Assembly (NCBI RefSeq): GCF_000526635.1
Contig: NZ_JAGL01000004.1
Location: forward strand, 62,001-126,000
Direction: 5' to 3'
DNA: 64,000 bases
DNA from: Aminobacter sp. J41
Lineage (GTDB): Bacteria; Pseudomonadota; Alphaproteobacteria; Rhizobiales; Rhizobiaceae
The position numbers and the translations under genes are program-made. The notes beneath the pieces are model-generated. The model was not told where the DNA came from and made no database searches. It was given only the letters and a program-made list of their open reading frames with translations. This document shows positions 17,815 through 25,483 of this stretch, piece after piece; positions within the stretch are counted from its first letter, which is position 1, and each line of letters starts with the position of its first letter.

Positions 17815-20800
17815 GCACCGCCGGCCCGCCCGCCTATGCCGAGTTCGCCGTGCAGTCGAATTTTTCGTTCCTGCGCGCGGCCTCGCGCCCGGAAGAGCTC
17901 GTCATCACGGCCAGGCTCTACAAATACAAGGCGATGGGGCTGGCAGACCGCAACACGGTGGCGGGCGTGGTGCGGGCATGGAGCAAGGCAAAGGTGGAAG
18001 GACTCGACTTCCACCCCGGCTGCCGGCTGGTCTTTTCCAATAGCGGGCCGGACGTCCTCGCCTATCCGCGCGACCGCGCTGGCTGGGGCCGGCTCTGCCG
18101 CATGCTGACCGTGGCCAACGAGCGCGGCGAAAAGGGCGCGCCGGACCTAAGGCAGGATGATTTCTTTGAATGGGCCGACGGCATGTCGCTCGCAGTGCTG
18201 CCGGACCTGTCGCAGCCGGAAGACGCGCTGCTTGCCTTCCTGCGAAGCGCGCGGCAGCGGTTCGGCGATGCGGTCTGGCTCGGGCACGCGCCGCTCTACC
18301 ATGGCGACGACCGCTGGCGGCTGGAACAGGCGGCGGCACTTTCGCGCGCGAGCCAGCTGCCGCTGATGGCGGTCAATGACGTGCTCTATCACGATGCGGA
18401 GCGGCGCTCGCTACTCGACGTCGTCACCGCGATCCGCCTCAACCGGCCTATCGCCGAGGTGGGCTACGAGCTGTCGGTCAATGCCGAGCGGCACATGAAG
18501 CCGGTGGCGGAAATGGCGCGGCTGTTTCGCCGCCATCCGCAGGCGATCGCCGAAACCATCCGCTTTGCGCAGACGCTGAAATTCTCGCTCGGCGAGCTCA
18601 CGCACTTCTATCCCGACGAGACGACGAAGGACCCGCAGGCGGAGCTCGAGCGCCTGACCTGGGAGGGCGCGCGGAAGCGCTATCCGGGCGGGCTGCCGGA
18701 GAAGGTCCGTCAAAGCATCGTCACCGAGCTCGAGCTGATCGCGCAGCTCGGCTACGCGCCCTATTTTCTCACCGTCCATGACATCGTCCGCTACGCGCGC
18801 GAGGAGCGCGGTATCCTCTGCCAGGGACGCGGCTCGGCGGCGAACTCCACCGTCTGCTTTTGCCTGCACATCACCGAGGTCGATCCCGCCATCCACCAGC
18901 TTTTGTTCGAGCGCTTCATGTCGGTCGAGCGGCACGAGCCGCCCGACATCGACGTCGACTTCGAGCATGAGCGGCGTGACGAGGTGATGGCCTACATCTA
19001 CGAGAAATACAGCGGCAGCCACACGGCGCTGGCGGCGGCCGTCACCTCCTATCGCGGGCGCTCGGCGCTGCGCGAGGTCGCCAAAGCCTTCGGCCTGTCG
19101 CAGGACGCGCAGGCGGCGCTGTCCGGCTCGATCTGGGGCTGGTCGAACGATGTCGGCGAGGACGAGGCGCGCGCCGGCGGGCTCGACACAGCCGATAAGG
19201 TGACGGCGCATATCGTGCGCCACGCCAACGAGCTGCTCGAGTTCCCGCGGCACCTGACCCAGCATGTCGGCGGCTTCATCATCACCCAGGACCGGCTCGA
19301 CGAATTCGTGCCGATCATCCGGACTGCGATGGAGGAGCGGCGGATGGTCGAATGGGACAAGGACGATCTCGACGCCGTCGGTCTCCTCAAGGTCGACATT
19401 CTGGCGCTCGGCATGCTGTCGTGCCTGCGCCGCTGCTTCGACCTGCTCGAGCAGCACTACGGCCACCACTGGCCGCGGCGGCTGGAACTCACTGACCTTC
19501 ACCGCGACCAGCAGAAGGCGGTCTACGACATGCTCTGCCGCGCCGACTCGATCGGCGTATTCCAGGTCGAAAGCCGGGCGCAGATGTCGATGCTGCCGCG
19601 GCTGAAGCCGAAAGAATTCTACGACCTCGTCATCGAGGTGGCGATCGTGCGGCCCGGCCCGATCCAGGGCGACATGGTGCATCCCTATCTGCGCCGGCGC
19701 GAGGGGAAAGAGCCCGAGGAGTATCCCCGCGAAGAGCTGAGGCGGATTTTGGGGCGTACGAAGGGCGTGCCGCTGTTCCAGGAACAGGTGATGCAGATCG
19801 CGATCGAGATCGGCGGCTTCAGCGCGAGCGAGGCCGACCAGCTGCGTCGCTCAATGGCCACCTTCCGGCGCACGGGGCGCGTCGCCATGTACAAGGAACG
19901 CATGGTGCGGGCGATGGTCAAAAAGGGCTATCCGGAGGAGTTTGCGCTGCGCTGCTTCAAGCAGATCGAAGGCTTTGGCGAATATGGCTTTCCCGAAAGC
20001 CACGCCGCCTCCTTCGCGCTGCTCGTCTATGCCTCGGCCTGGTTCAAGGCGTTCTATCCGGACGTCTTCTGCGCCGCGATCCTCAACTCGCAGCCGATGG
20101 GCTTTTACGGTCCCGGCCAGCTGGTGCGCGACGCGCGCGAGCACGGCATCGAGGTCCGGACCGTGGACGTGAATCTATCGCAGTGGGACGCGACGCTGGA
20201 GGAAAGCCCGTTCGATCCCGCGCGCATCGCCCCAAAACACCGGGAGATGAAGGATGTCATACGCAGCAGCCATGCGGTGCGGCTCGGCTTGCGGCAGGTG
20301 AAGGGCCTCGCCGAGGCCGACATGCTGCGGCTGATCGAACAGCGCGGCAGCGGCTATACCTCGGTGCGGGATCTCTGGCTGCGCACCAACCTTTCTCCTT
20401 CCGTCATCGAAAGGCTGGCCGAGGCCGACGCGTTTCGCTCGATGGGGCTCGACCGGCGTGCTGCCCTTTGGGCCGCCCGCGCGCTCGACCGCAAGCAGGC
20501 GGCGGAAGGCCTGCCGCTGTTTGATCGGCCGGAGGTCCGCCTGCCCGACCGAGAGCCTAAGACGAAGCTGCCCGTCATGCCGCTCAGCGAGCATGTGATC
20601 CGCGACTACCGGGCTCAGTCCTTCTCCCTCAAGGCGCATCCGCTCGCCTTCCTGCGCGCAGAGCTTGCCCGCGAGGACATCGTGCCGAACGGCGAACTCG
20701 ACAAGGTGCGCAACGGCCGCCGCATCACGGTCGCCGGCGTGGTGCTGATCCGCCAGCGCCCCGGCTCGGCCAAGGGCGTGATCTTCATGACGATCGAGGA

Positions 20801-21098
20801 CGAGACCGGCACCGCCAACATCATCGTCTGGCCAAAAGTGTTCGAGACCTTCCGCCCCATCGTGCTCGGGGCAAGGCTGGTGCGGGTGACCGGCAAGCTG
20901 CAGTCGGCCTCGGGTGTGATCCACGTCGTCGCCGACCGGATCGAGGACATCAGCTGGCGCTTGGAAAAGCTTTCCGAGGCCGGGCAGCAGGTCGACTTCC
21001 GCTCGCCGGTCGACGAAACCAAGCGCCCGGTGGTCGAAGACCGGCGCAGCCGCCACCCGTCCGTCGCAGCCATGCCGAAAGGCCGGAATTTTCACTGA
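17811..21098 (+). CDS. dnaE2: Error-prone DNA polymerase DnaE2 (ImuC)
   Basis: The 1095-aa C-family polymerase performs translesion synthesis during the SOS response. The N-terminal PHP domain starts with EFAVQSNFSFLRAAS. Catalytic aspartates are in PDIDVDFEHERRDEV, preceded by GRGSAANSTVCF. The fingers/helix-hairpin-helix region includes FGEYGFPESHAASFA, and an OB-fold domain (RITVAGVVLIRQRPGSAKGVIF) lies near the C-terminus. The start overlaps the imuB stop as ATGA. The length is that of DnaE2, slightly shorter than replicative DnaE. Confidence 0.97.
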   Translation: MSTAGPPAYAEFAVQSNFSFLRAASRPEELVITARLYKYKAMGLADRNTVAGVVRAWSKAKVEGLDFHPGCRLVFSNSGPDVLAYPRDRAGWGRLCRMLTVANERGEKGAPDLRQDDFFEWADGMSLAVLPDLSQPEDALLAFLRSARQRFGDAVWLGHAPLYHGDDRWRLEQAAALSRASQLPLMAVNDVLYHDAERRSLLDVVTAIRLNRPIAEVGYELSVNAERHMKPVAEMARLFRRHPQAIAETIRFAQTLKFSLGELTHFYPDETTKDPQAELERLTWEGARKRYPGGLPEKVRQSIVTELELIAQLGYAPYFLTVHDIVRYAREERGILCQGRGSAANSTVCFCLHITEVDPAIHQLLFERFMSVERHEPPDIDVDFEHERRDEVMAYIYEKYSGSHTALAAAVTSYRGRSALREVAKAFGLSQDAQAALSGSIWGWSNDVGEDEARAGGLDTADKVTAHIVRHANELLEFPRHLTQHVGGFIITQDRLDEFVPIIRTAMEERRMVEWDKDDLDAVGLLKVDILALGMLSCLRRCFDLLEQHYGHHWPRRLELTDLHRDQQKAVYDMLCRADSIGVFQVESRAQMSMLPRLKPKEFYDLVIEVAIVRPGPIQGDMVHPYLRRREGKEPEEYPREELRRILGRTKGVPLFQEQVMQIAIEIGGFSASEADQLRRSMATFRRTGRVAMYKERMVRAMVKKGYPEEFALRCFKQIEGFGEYGFPESHAASFALLVYASAWFKAFYPDVFCAAILNSQPMGFYGPGQLVRDAREHGIEVRTVDVNLSQWDATLEESPFDPARIAPKHREMKDVIRSSHAVRLGLRQVKGLAEADMLRLIEQRGSGYTSVRDLWLRTNLSPSVIERLAEADAFRSMGLDRRAALWAARALDRKQAAEGLPLFDRPEVRLPDREPKTKLPVMPLSEHVIRDYRAQSFSLKAHPLAFLRAELAREDIVPNGELDKVRNGRRITVAGVVLIRQRPGSAKGVIFMTIEDETGTANIIVWPKVFETFRPIVLGARLVRVTGKLQSASGVIHVVADRIEDISWRLEKLSEAGQQVDFRSPVDETKRPVVEDRRSRHPSVAAMPKGRNFH

Positions 21099-21161
21099 GG
21101 CCCGCGCGGACCGCCCTGCCCGTGATCTTGCCTGCCGCCGTCCTTCGGCTAAAACACCGTC

Positions 21162-21635
21162 ATGTCAAAGACCACGCCCGCCACGCTTGTTCTCAGCAAG
21201 GCCAACATCCCCTTCATGCTGGCCACCTATGACTATGACCCCAACGCCGAGCGCGTGGGGCTGCAGGCGGCCGAAGCGATCGGTGTGCCGCCGGGAGAAG
21301 TGTTCAAGACGCTGATGCTGGAACTCGACGGCAAGCCGGTCTGCGCCATCGTGCCTTCCGACGAGGAAGTAAACATGAAGAAGCTGGCTGCGGCCCTCGG
21401 CGGCAAGTCGGCGCACATGATGAAGCCGGCCGACGCCGAGCGGCTTACCGGCTACAAGGTCGGCGGCATCAGCCCGCTCGGCCAGCGCAAGCGCGTGCCT
21501 ACCGCCCTCGACGAACTGGCGATGCTCTACGAAGAGATTTTTCTGAATGGCGGGCAGCGCGGCCTGCAGATCCGCATCAAGCCGGCAGACCTGGTATCGG
21601 TCCTCAACTGCAAGGTCGCCGACCTCACGCGCTGA
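21162..21635 (+). CDS. ybaK: Cys-tRNA(Pro)/Cys-tRNA(Cys) deacylase, YbaK type
   Basis: This is a 157-aa single-domain editing enzyme of the INS/YbaK superfamily. It hydrolyses cysteine wrongly attached to tRNA(Pro) by prolyl-tRNA synthetase. Family signatures are PPGEVFKTLML with the invariant lysine at about residue 46, EVNMKKLAAALGGKSAHM, and GYKVGGISPLGQRK with the GXXPXG signature. The length is normal. It follows dnaE2 after 63 bases on the same strand and may share its transcript, although no functional link to SOS is known. A second family member lies 2.6 kb downstream. Confidence 0.92.
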   Translation: MSKTTPATLVLSKANIPFMLATYDYDPNAERVGLQAAEAIGVPPGEVFKTLMLELDGKPVCAIVPSDEEVNMKKLAAALGGKSAHMMKPADAERLTGYKVGGISPLGQRKRVPTALDELAMLYEEIFLNGGQRGLQIRIKPADLVSVLNCKVADLTR

Positions 21636-21641
21636 GTTTCC

Positions 21642-22250
21642 TTAACCCGCCAGCAGCCTCTCGAGCCTGCGAAAGCTTTCAGCGAGCACCGTCGCATCCC
21701 TCATCGCATGCGCGAGCATCATGCCGCCCTGCCATTCGGCAAGTGCGGCGCGGGCCTGGGCAAGCGCCAGCGACGGGCGCAGGCCGGCACGGCCCAGCTC
21801 ACGTGCCATGAAGCTGATGAGGAGGACAAAGCTTTCGGCGGCGCGTTCCGACGCCTGCGGGGCGGTGGCGCGAAAGTCGCGAACGCAGAGCGCAATTGGA
21901 CAGCCATGCGCGACGCGGCTGCGCTGGCTGCGGGCAAGCCGCGCGACCAGCGCGGCAAGCCGCCTGCGCGGTTCGCTCTCCTCTGCCTCGATTTCTTCCA
22001 GCATGGCTTTCGTCTCGACGACGAAGACGTCGGCCACGGCATGGGCAAGGTCAGCCTTGCTGCGGAAATAATAGAACAGGTTGCCGGACGGGATGCGCGC
22101 ATGCGCGGCGACATCAGCCAGCGAAGTCGAGGCAAAGCCGTTCTGCCAGAACAGGCCGGCGGCGGACGCGACGATTGCTTCCCGGTTGGCCTTGCCCTTC
22201 CGGACGCGGCCATCTTCGGCCTGCCGTTCGGATTGGGCGCTCGTGTTCAC
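21642..22250 (-). CDS. TetR/AcrR family transcriptional regulator
   Basis: The product is 202 aa. The N-terminal DNA-binding domain is clear: [43 protein letters not shown] (helix-turn-helix around [20 protein letters not shown]). The C-terminal part is a helical ligand/dimer domain with no assignable effector. It starts with GTG overlapping the Trm112 stop (GTGA), so it is the last gene of the Trx-LON-Trm112 operon rather than a divergent local repressor. Its targets are unknown. Confidence 0.9.
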   Translation of the reverse strand: MNTSAQSERQAEDGRVRKGKANREAIVASAAGLFWQNGFASTSLADVAAHARIPSGNLFYYFRSKADLAHAVADVFVVETKAMLEEIEAEESEPRRRLAALVARLARSQRSRVAHGCPIALCVRDFRATAPQASERAAESFVLLISFMARELGRAGLRPSLALAQARAALAEWQGGMMLAHAMRDATVLAESFRRLERLLAG

Positions 22251-22489
22251 TTGCCAAGCTCGTCTTCGTTGAGCGTCCGCGCCTCCGACGGCAGCATGAT
22301 CGGCACGCCGTCGCGGACGGGATAGGCAAGCTTCGCCACCGGCGAAATGAGCTCGCCGGTCTCCGGCTTCCAGATCAGCCTGCCCTTGGTGAGCGGGCAG
22401 GCGAGCATTTCAAGAAGCTTAGGGTCGACGCTGCCGCGCCCGCCGGAACGGGCCTGCGGAACCTCGCGTGCCCCTTCCTTCGCCGTCAT
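22247..22489 (-). CDS. Trm112 family protein
   Basis: The 80-aa product contains the small Trm112/YcaR domain: [18 protein letters not shown], then [25 protein letters not shown]. The family stabilises methyltransferases in several organisms, but only one of the usual zinc-ligand cysteines is present, as is common in bacterial members. The first 20 residues are not part of the domain, so translation could start later. It overlaps the LON-domain gene upstream and the TetR gene downstream by 4 bases each, which implies coupled translation. Confidence 0.9.
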   Translation of the reverse strand: MTAKEGAREVPQARSGGRGSVDPKLLEMLACPLTKGRLIWKPETGELISPVAKLAYPVRDGVPIMLPSEARTLNEDELGK

Positions 22490-23166
22490 TGCAGGCTCGA
22501 CCCGAATTCGTCGTCATCGCTGCGGGCAAGGGCGATTTCAGTAATGGCGATCAGCGTCTCCGCCCGCGTTTTCAGATCCGGAGCTTCCAGCAGCGCCTGC
22601 TTCTCGGCGGGGCCGTAGGGCGCCATCATCGACAGCGCGTTAACCAGCGTCGCATTCTCGGCGCGGCTGACGCTGTCCCAGTCTGCATCGAGTTCGTTTG
22701 CCTTCAGGTAAGCGCGGAAGGCGCGAAGCAACGCCGGACGGTCCACTTCCGACGCGCCGGCCTCGGGATCGAGGTCGGTGATGAAGGTGGAAATCCGGCA
22801 CTGGCGGAACGGCGTCTTCGCCGTCAGTTCCGACGCAACACGGAACCGGCACACACCTTGCAGCGAGATGAGATAGCGCCCGTCGCCGGTCTCGGCGAAA
22901 GAGGTAATACGGCCAAGGCAGCCGACGTCGCAAAGCTCCGGCTCGCCGTCTGCACGCAGCGCGCCATCGAGGCGCGGCTGGATCATGCCGATTAGCCGGT
23001 CGTGCTTGAGCGCGTGGTCGACCATTTCGAGATAGCGCGGCTCGAAGATGTTGAGCGGCATGCGGCCGCCCGGCAGGAGCAGCGCAGTCGCCAGCGGGAA
23101 GACAGCCACCGTTTCCGGAAGATCCTCCGCCGTGCGATAGCGAGCGTTTCCTGCCTGCACACCCAT
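22486..23166 (-). CDS. LON peptidase substrate-binding domain protein
   Basis: The 226-aa protein consists of the N-terminal (substrate-binding) domain of Lon without the ATPase and protease parts. The signature [34 protein letters not shown] is at about residues 19-52, and [27 protein letters not shown] follows. Stand-alone LON-domain proteins are widespread in proteobacteria and their biochemical role is uncertain. The gene starts 25 bases after the thioredoxin-TPR gene, and the two are linked in many proteobacteria, which suggests a shared proteostasis task. Confidence 0.93.
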   Translation of the reverse strand: MGVQAGNARYRTAEDLPETVAVFPLATALLLPGGRMPLNIFEPRYLEMVDHALKHDRLIGMIQPRLDGALRADGEPELCDVGCLGRITSFAETGDGRYLISLQGVCRFRVASELTAKTPFRQCRISTFITDLDPEAGASEVDRPALLRAFRAYLKANELDADWDSVSRAENATLVNALSMMAPYGPAEKQALLEAPDLKTRAETLIAITEIALARSDDDEFGSSLQ

Positions 23167-23191
23167 CTCCAGCTACCGAATGTGCCGCCCC

Positions 23192-24148
23192 TTACGCGAA
23201 CAGGAGCGACGAAAGCTTTCTCCGCGCGGCCACCGTTGCCGGGTCGGTCATGCCCCAAGCCTCGAAGAACTGCAGCAGCTGCAGCCTGGCGCCATCGTCC
23301 TTCCAGCTGCGGTCGGCTTTCATGATCGCGAGCAGGCTTTCGGCGGCCTGCATGCGGTCGCCAAGCGCGTTCTGAATCAGCGCAAGGTCGAAGCGCGCCT
23401 GATGGTCGTTAGGATCCTGTTCGAGCCTGCGCTGCAGTTCGACCGGGTCGCCAAGTGCGGCGACCTGTTCGGCAAGCGCGATCTTGGCCTTCACCGCGGC
23501 AAACTGCGGGGCATTGTCCTTGCCTTCGGGAACGCGCGCAAGCACTTCGCGGGCACCGTCGACGTTGCGCGCGTCGATCAGCGTCTCGGCAAGCGCAGCA
23601 ATCGCGTCGAGATTTTCCGGATCCTGCTGCAGCACTGCCGCATAGATCTGCATCGCGCCCTGAAGGTCACCCTCGGCCTTGAGCTCGGCCGCAGCGGCCA
23701 GTGCCTCGGCCGCGGCAAGCTCCGCGCTGCCGGGGCCAGCGACGCGGTCGATGAACTCGCGAATCTTGCTTTCGGGAATGGCGCCCATGAAGCCGTCGAT
23801 CGGCTGGCCGTTCGAGAAGGCGACCACGGCCGGGATCGACTGGATGCCGAGCTGGCCCGCGATCGCCGGATGGTCATCGATGTTCATCTTGACCAGCTTG
23901 ACGCGGCCGCCCGCCTCGCGGACCGCCTTTTCGAGCGCCGGAGCGAGCTGCTTGCACGGTCCGCACCACGGCGCCCAGAAGTCGACGAGGACCGGCTGCT
24001 GGCGCGATTCCTGGATAACGTCGGCCGCAAAAGACGCGGTCGTCGTGTCCTTGATCACATCGGCAGCGCCCCCTGACGGAACTGAAGTAGGCTGCGCGCC
24101 GTACTGCACGGTGTAGCCGCCGCCGAAGGAATTGTTGTCAGCGCTCAT
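23192..24148 (-). CDS. Thioredoxin-domain protein with TPR region (CnoX/YbbN-like)
   Basis: The 318-aa cytoplasmic protein has a thioredoxin domain with an intact active site, VDFWAPWCGPCKQLAPALE, at about residues 53-71. A C-terminal half of alpha-helical TPR-like repeats follows (GDLQGAMQIYAAVLQQDPENLDAIAALAETLID). This architecture matches CnoX/YbbN, a redox-linked chaperone partner of GroEL and DnaK. I use the ATG at 24148; an in-frame TTG precedes it by one codon. It is the first gene of a four-gene minus-strand run ending with the TetR regulator. Confidence 0.93.
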   Translation of the reverse strand: MSADNNSFGGGYTVQYGAQPTSVPSGGAADVIKDTTTASFAADVIQESRQQPVLVDFWAPWCGPCKQLAPALEKAVREAGGRVKLVKMNIDDHPAIAGQLGIQSIPAVVAFSNGQPIDGFMGAIPESKIREFIDRVAGPGSAELAAAEALAAAAELKAEGDLQGAMQIYAAVLQQDPENLDAIAALAETLIDARNVDGAREVLARVPEGKDNAPQFAAVKAKIALAEQVAALGDPVELQRRLEQDPNDHQARFDLALIQNALGDRMQAAESLLAIMKADRSWKDDGARLQLLQFFEAWGMTDPATVAARRKLSSLLFA

Positions 24149-24234
24149 CAAAGTCCCCTGCTTGCCTCTGTAGGGCTCCCGCCACGCCGGTCATTGGCTC
24201 GCGCGGCAGGGCAACCTGTTGGTAAATGTGGCTT

Positions 24235-24732
24235 CTAGACTGTCAGTTTCAAGACGCGCGGCTCGTGACCCGTTGCCTCGACGAAGCGCAACAGGTCATC
24301 GCGCGCGATCGAGGTTGTGGCCTCGTTCGTCAGCGGATGCGCGTTGATGATATCATGCTTCAGCAATTCTTCGTCGAAGATGATCGTCACCACCCTGTCG
24401 GTGTCGTTGATGACGCCGAACGCCGTCACCGCGCCCGGAATCACCCCGAGATACTCCATCAGCTTCTCCGGCTTGCCGAACGACACCTTTCCCGACGCGC
24501 CGATCACGTGGTGGATCTGCTTGAGGTCGACCTCGGCATCCTCCTCGACGACGAGCAGGAAGTAGCGGTCCTTGCGGTCCTTGACGAAGAGGTTCTTGGT
24601 GTGGCCGCCCGCGATCTCGCCGCGCAGCTTCTGCGAATCGGCAACGGTGAAGAGCGGCGGGTGGCTGACCGTGCTGGTCTGGATCCCCAGGCCTGCGAGA
24701 AAGTCGAGAAGTTCCTGCTGGGTTTTCGCCAT
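24235..24732 (-). CDS. Prolyl-tRNA editing protein (ProX/YbaK-domain)
   Basis: The product is 165 aa. FTVADSQKLRGEIAGGHTKNLFVKDRK and SFGKPEKLMEYLGVIPGAVTAFGVIND are characteristic of the ProXp/PrdX branch, which deacylates Ala-tRNA(Pro). The start at 24732 gives a normal N-terminus (MAKTQQELLDFLAGLGI); an upstream in-frame start adds 62 unlikely residues. It is monocistronic, 83 bases from the Trx-TPR gene. Together with the YbaK-type protein at 21162 it would cover both Ala- and Cys-mischarged tRNA(Pro). Confidence 0.91.
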   Translation of the reverse strand: MAKTQQELLDFLAGLGIQTSTVSHPPLFTVADSQKLRGEIAGGHTKNLFVKDRKDRYFLLVVEEDAEVDLKQIHHVIGASGKVSFGKPEKLMEYLGVIPGAVTAFGVINDTDRVVTIIFDEELLKHDIINAHPLTNEATTSIARDDLLRFVEATGHEPRVLKLTV

Positions 24733-24908
24733 GCCTGCCCCCGAAAGTTGATGCACGTCGGTAGCTGATGCGCGCCCTTCCTGTCCAGTGTGAGGCCGGC
24801 CAGGCACGAATAACCCGGCGGCCCGAGCGACGAGAGGAGCTCGCCGTACGTCGCGAGCGGGCATTTCCACACGCTGCAGCGAAATGAAAAGGAACGGTAT
24901 TTTTCCTG

Positions 24909-24937
24909 TTGCATTCAAATCGGAGTTCGGCCATATA
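24909..24937 (+). promoter_or_regulatory. Promoter of first tRNA-Gly copy
   Basis: TTGCAT (24909-24914) and CATATA (24932-24937) are separated by exactly 17 bases. The same two hexamers with the same spacing recur in the second copy, while the spacer between them has diverged. Confidence 0.7.
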
Positions 24938-24946
24938 GCCCCCCGT

Positions 24947-24965
24947 CCGCAGCGCCACGCTGCGG
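24947..24965 (+). promoter_or_regulatory. Leader hairpin before tRNA-Gly copy 1
   Basis: CCGCAGCG-CCA-CGCTGCGG forms an 8-bp stem between the promoter and the tRNA 5' end. In copy 2 (25168-25183) the stem is GCGGCG/CGCCGC. The third pair has changed from A-T to G-C on both sides, which is compensatory. It may help RNase P or other processing of the precursor. Confidence 0.5.
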
Positions 24966-24979
24966 CGCAGCAAAAGTGA

Positions 24980-25054
24980 GCGGGTGTAGCTCAGGGGTAG
25001 AGCACAACCTTGCCAAGGTTGGGGTCGTGGGTTCGAATCCCATCGCCCGCTCCA
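24980..25054 (+). tRNA. tRNA-Gly (anticodon GCC), copy 1
   Basis: This is a 75-base cloverleaf with encoded CCA. The acceptor stem GCGGGTG pairs with CGCCCGC, the D arm is GCTC-AGGGGTA-GAGC, the anticodon arm is AACCT-TGCCA-AGGTT with anticodon GCC at 25012-25014, and the T loop is TTCGAAT. It decodes GGC and GGU. Confidence 0.97.
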
Positions 25055-25069
25055 GTTTGCCTCATACGA

Positions 25070-25103
25070 AAAGCCGCGCGAACGCGCGGCTTTCGTGTTT
25101 TTG
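25070..25103 (+). terminator. Terminator of tRNA-Gly copy 1
   Basis: AAAGCCGCGC and GCGCGGCTTT form a 10-bp hairpin 15 bases after the tRNA, followed by CGTGTTTTT. The same hairpin follows copy 2. Confidence 0.85.
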
Positions 25104-25128
25104 GGCTGATTTTTCCCGTCGATTTCGA

Positions 25129-25157
25129 TTGCATTCCGATTGGAGTTCAGCCATATA
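25129..25157 (+). promoter_or_regulatory. Promoter of second tRNA-Gly copy
   Basis: TTGCAT (25129-25134) and CATATA (25152-25157) have 17-base spacing, duplicated from copy 1. A leader hairpin follows at 25168-25183. Confidence 0.7.
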
Positions 25158-25194
25158 GCTCCCGTCTGCGGCGGCCACGCCGCGACGCAAGTGA

Positions 25195-25269
25195 GCGGGT
25201 GTAGCTCAGGGGTAGAGCACAACCTTGCCAAGGTTGGGGTCGTGGGTTCGAATCCCATCGCCCGCTCCA
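25195..25269 (+). tRNA. tRNA-Gly (anticodon GCC), copy 2
   Basis: It is identical over all 75 bases to the copy at 24980, with the anticodon at 25227-25229 and an encoded CCA end. Duplicate tRNA-Gly(GCC) genes fit the heavy use of GGC codons in this high-GC genome. Confidence 0.97.
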
Positions 25270-25281
25270 GTTTCTCATACG

Positions 25282-25314
25282 AAAAGCCGCGCGAAAGCGC
25301 GGCTTTCGTGTTTG
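25282..25314 (+). terminator. Terminator of tRNA-Gly copy 2
   Basis: AAAGCCGCGC-GAAA-GCGCGGCTTT is a perfect hairpin with a short T-rich tail (CGTGTTTGTG). It separates the tRNA unit from the TonB receptor gene. Confidence 0.82.
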
Positions 25315-25411
25315 TGGGCCTCGCTGCGGCTCATCGCACTCCTGCAGCAACCACCATCGGGTTTTCCGATTCCTGCGACTGCTTCGCAACCTTCGCTGGC
25401 AGTGCACGCCA

Positions 25412-25454
25412 TTGACACGCGTGTGTTTCCGAATAAAGTTGAGTTAGTTTCTCA
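25412..25454 (+). promoter_or_regulatory. Iron-responsive promoter (RirA-type operator) of the TonB receptor gene
   Basis: TTGACA (25412-25417) and TAAAGT (25434-25439) have a 16-base spacer and form the promoter. Directly after it lies TGA-GTTAGTTTC-TCA (25440-25454), which fits the TGA-N9-TCA iron-responsive operator recognised by RirA in rhizobia. Binding there would block transcription start when iron is sufficient. Confidence 0.75.
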
Positions 25455-25483
25455 TCTTTATTTATTGACGTCGGGGATTTTGA

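Larger units (their letters stand above)
24909..25314. repeat. Tandem duplication of a tRNA-Gly transcription unit
   Basis: Two direct copies of about 200 bases (24909-25103 and 25129-25314) each contain a promoter, a leader hairpin, an identical tRNA-Gly(GCC) and the same hairpin terminator. The tRNA copies are identical, while promoter spacer and leader have diverged by several bases. That points to an old duplication kept uniform in the tRNA part by selection or gene conversion. Confidence 0.88.

Noticed and set aside
24909-25314. CRISPR-like or mobile repeat
   Set aside because: Only two copies, each containing a full tRNA with promoter and terminator; this is a tRNA duplication. No integrase or att-type core repeat flanks it.
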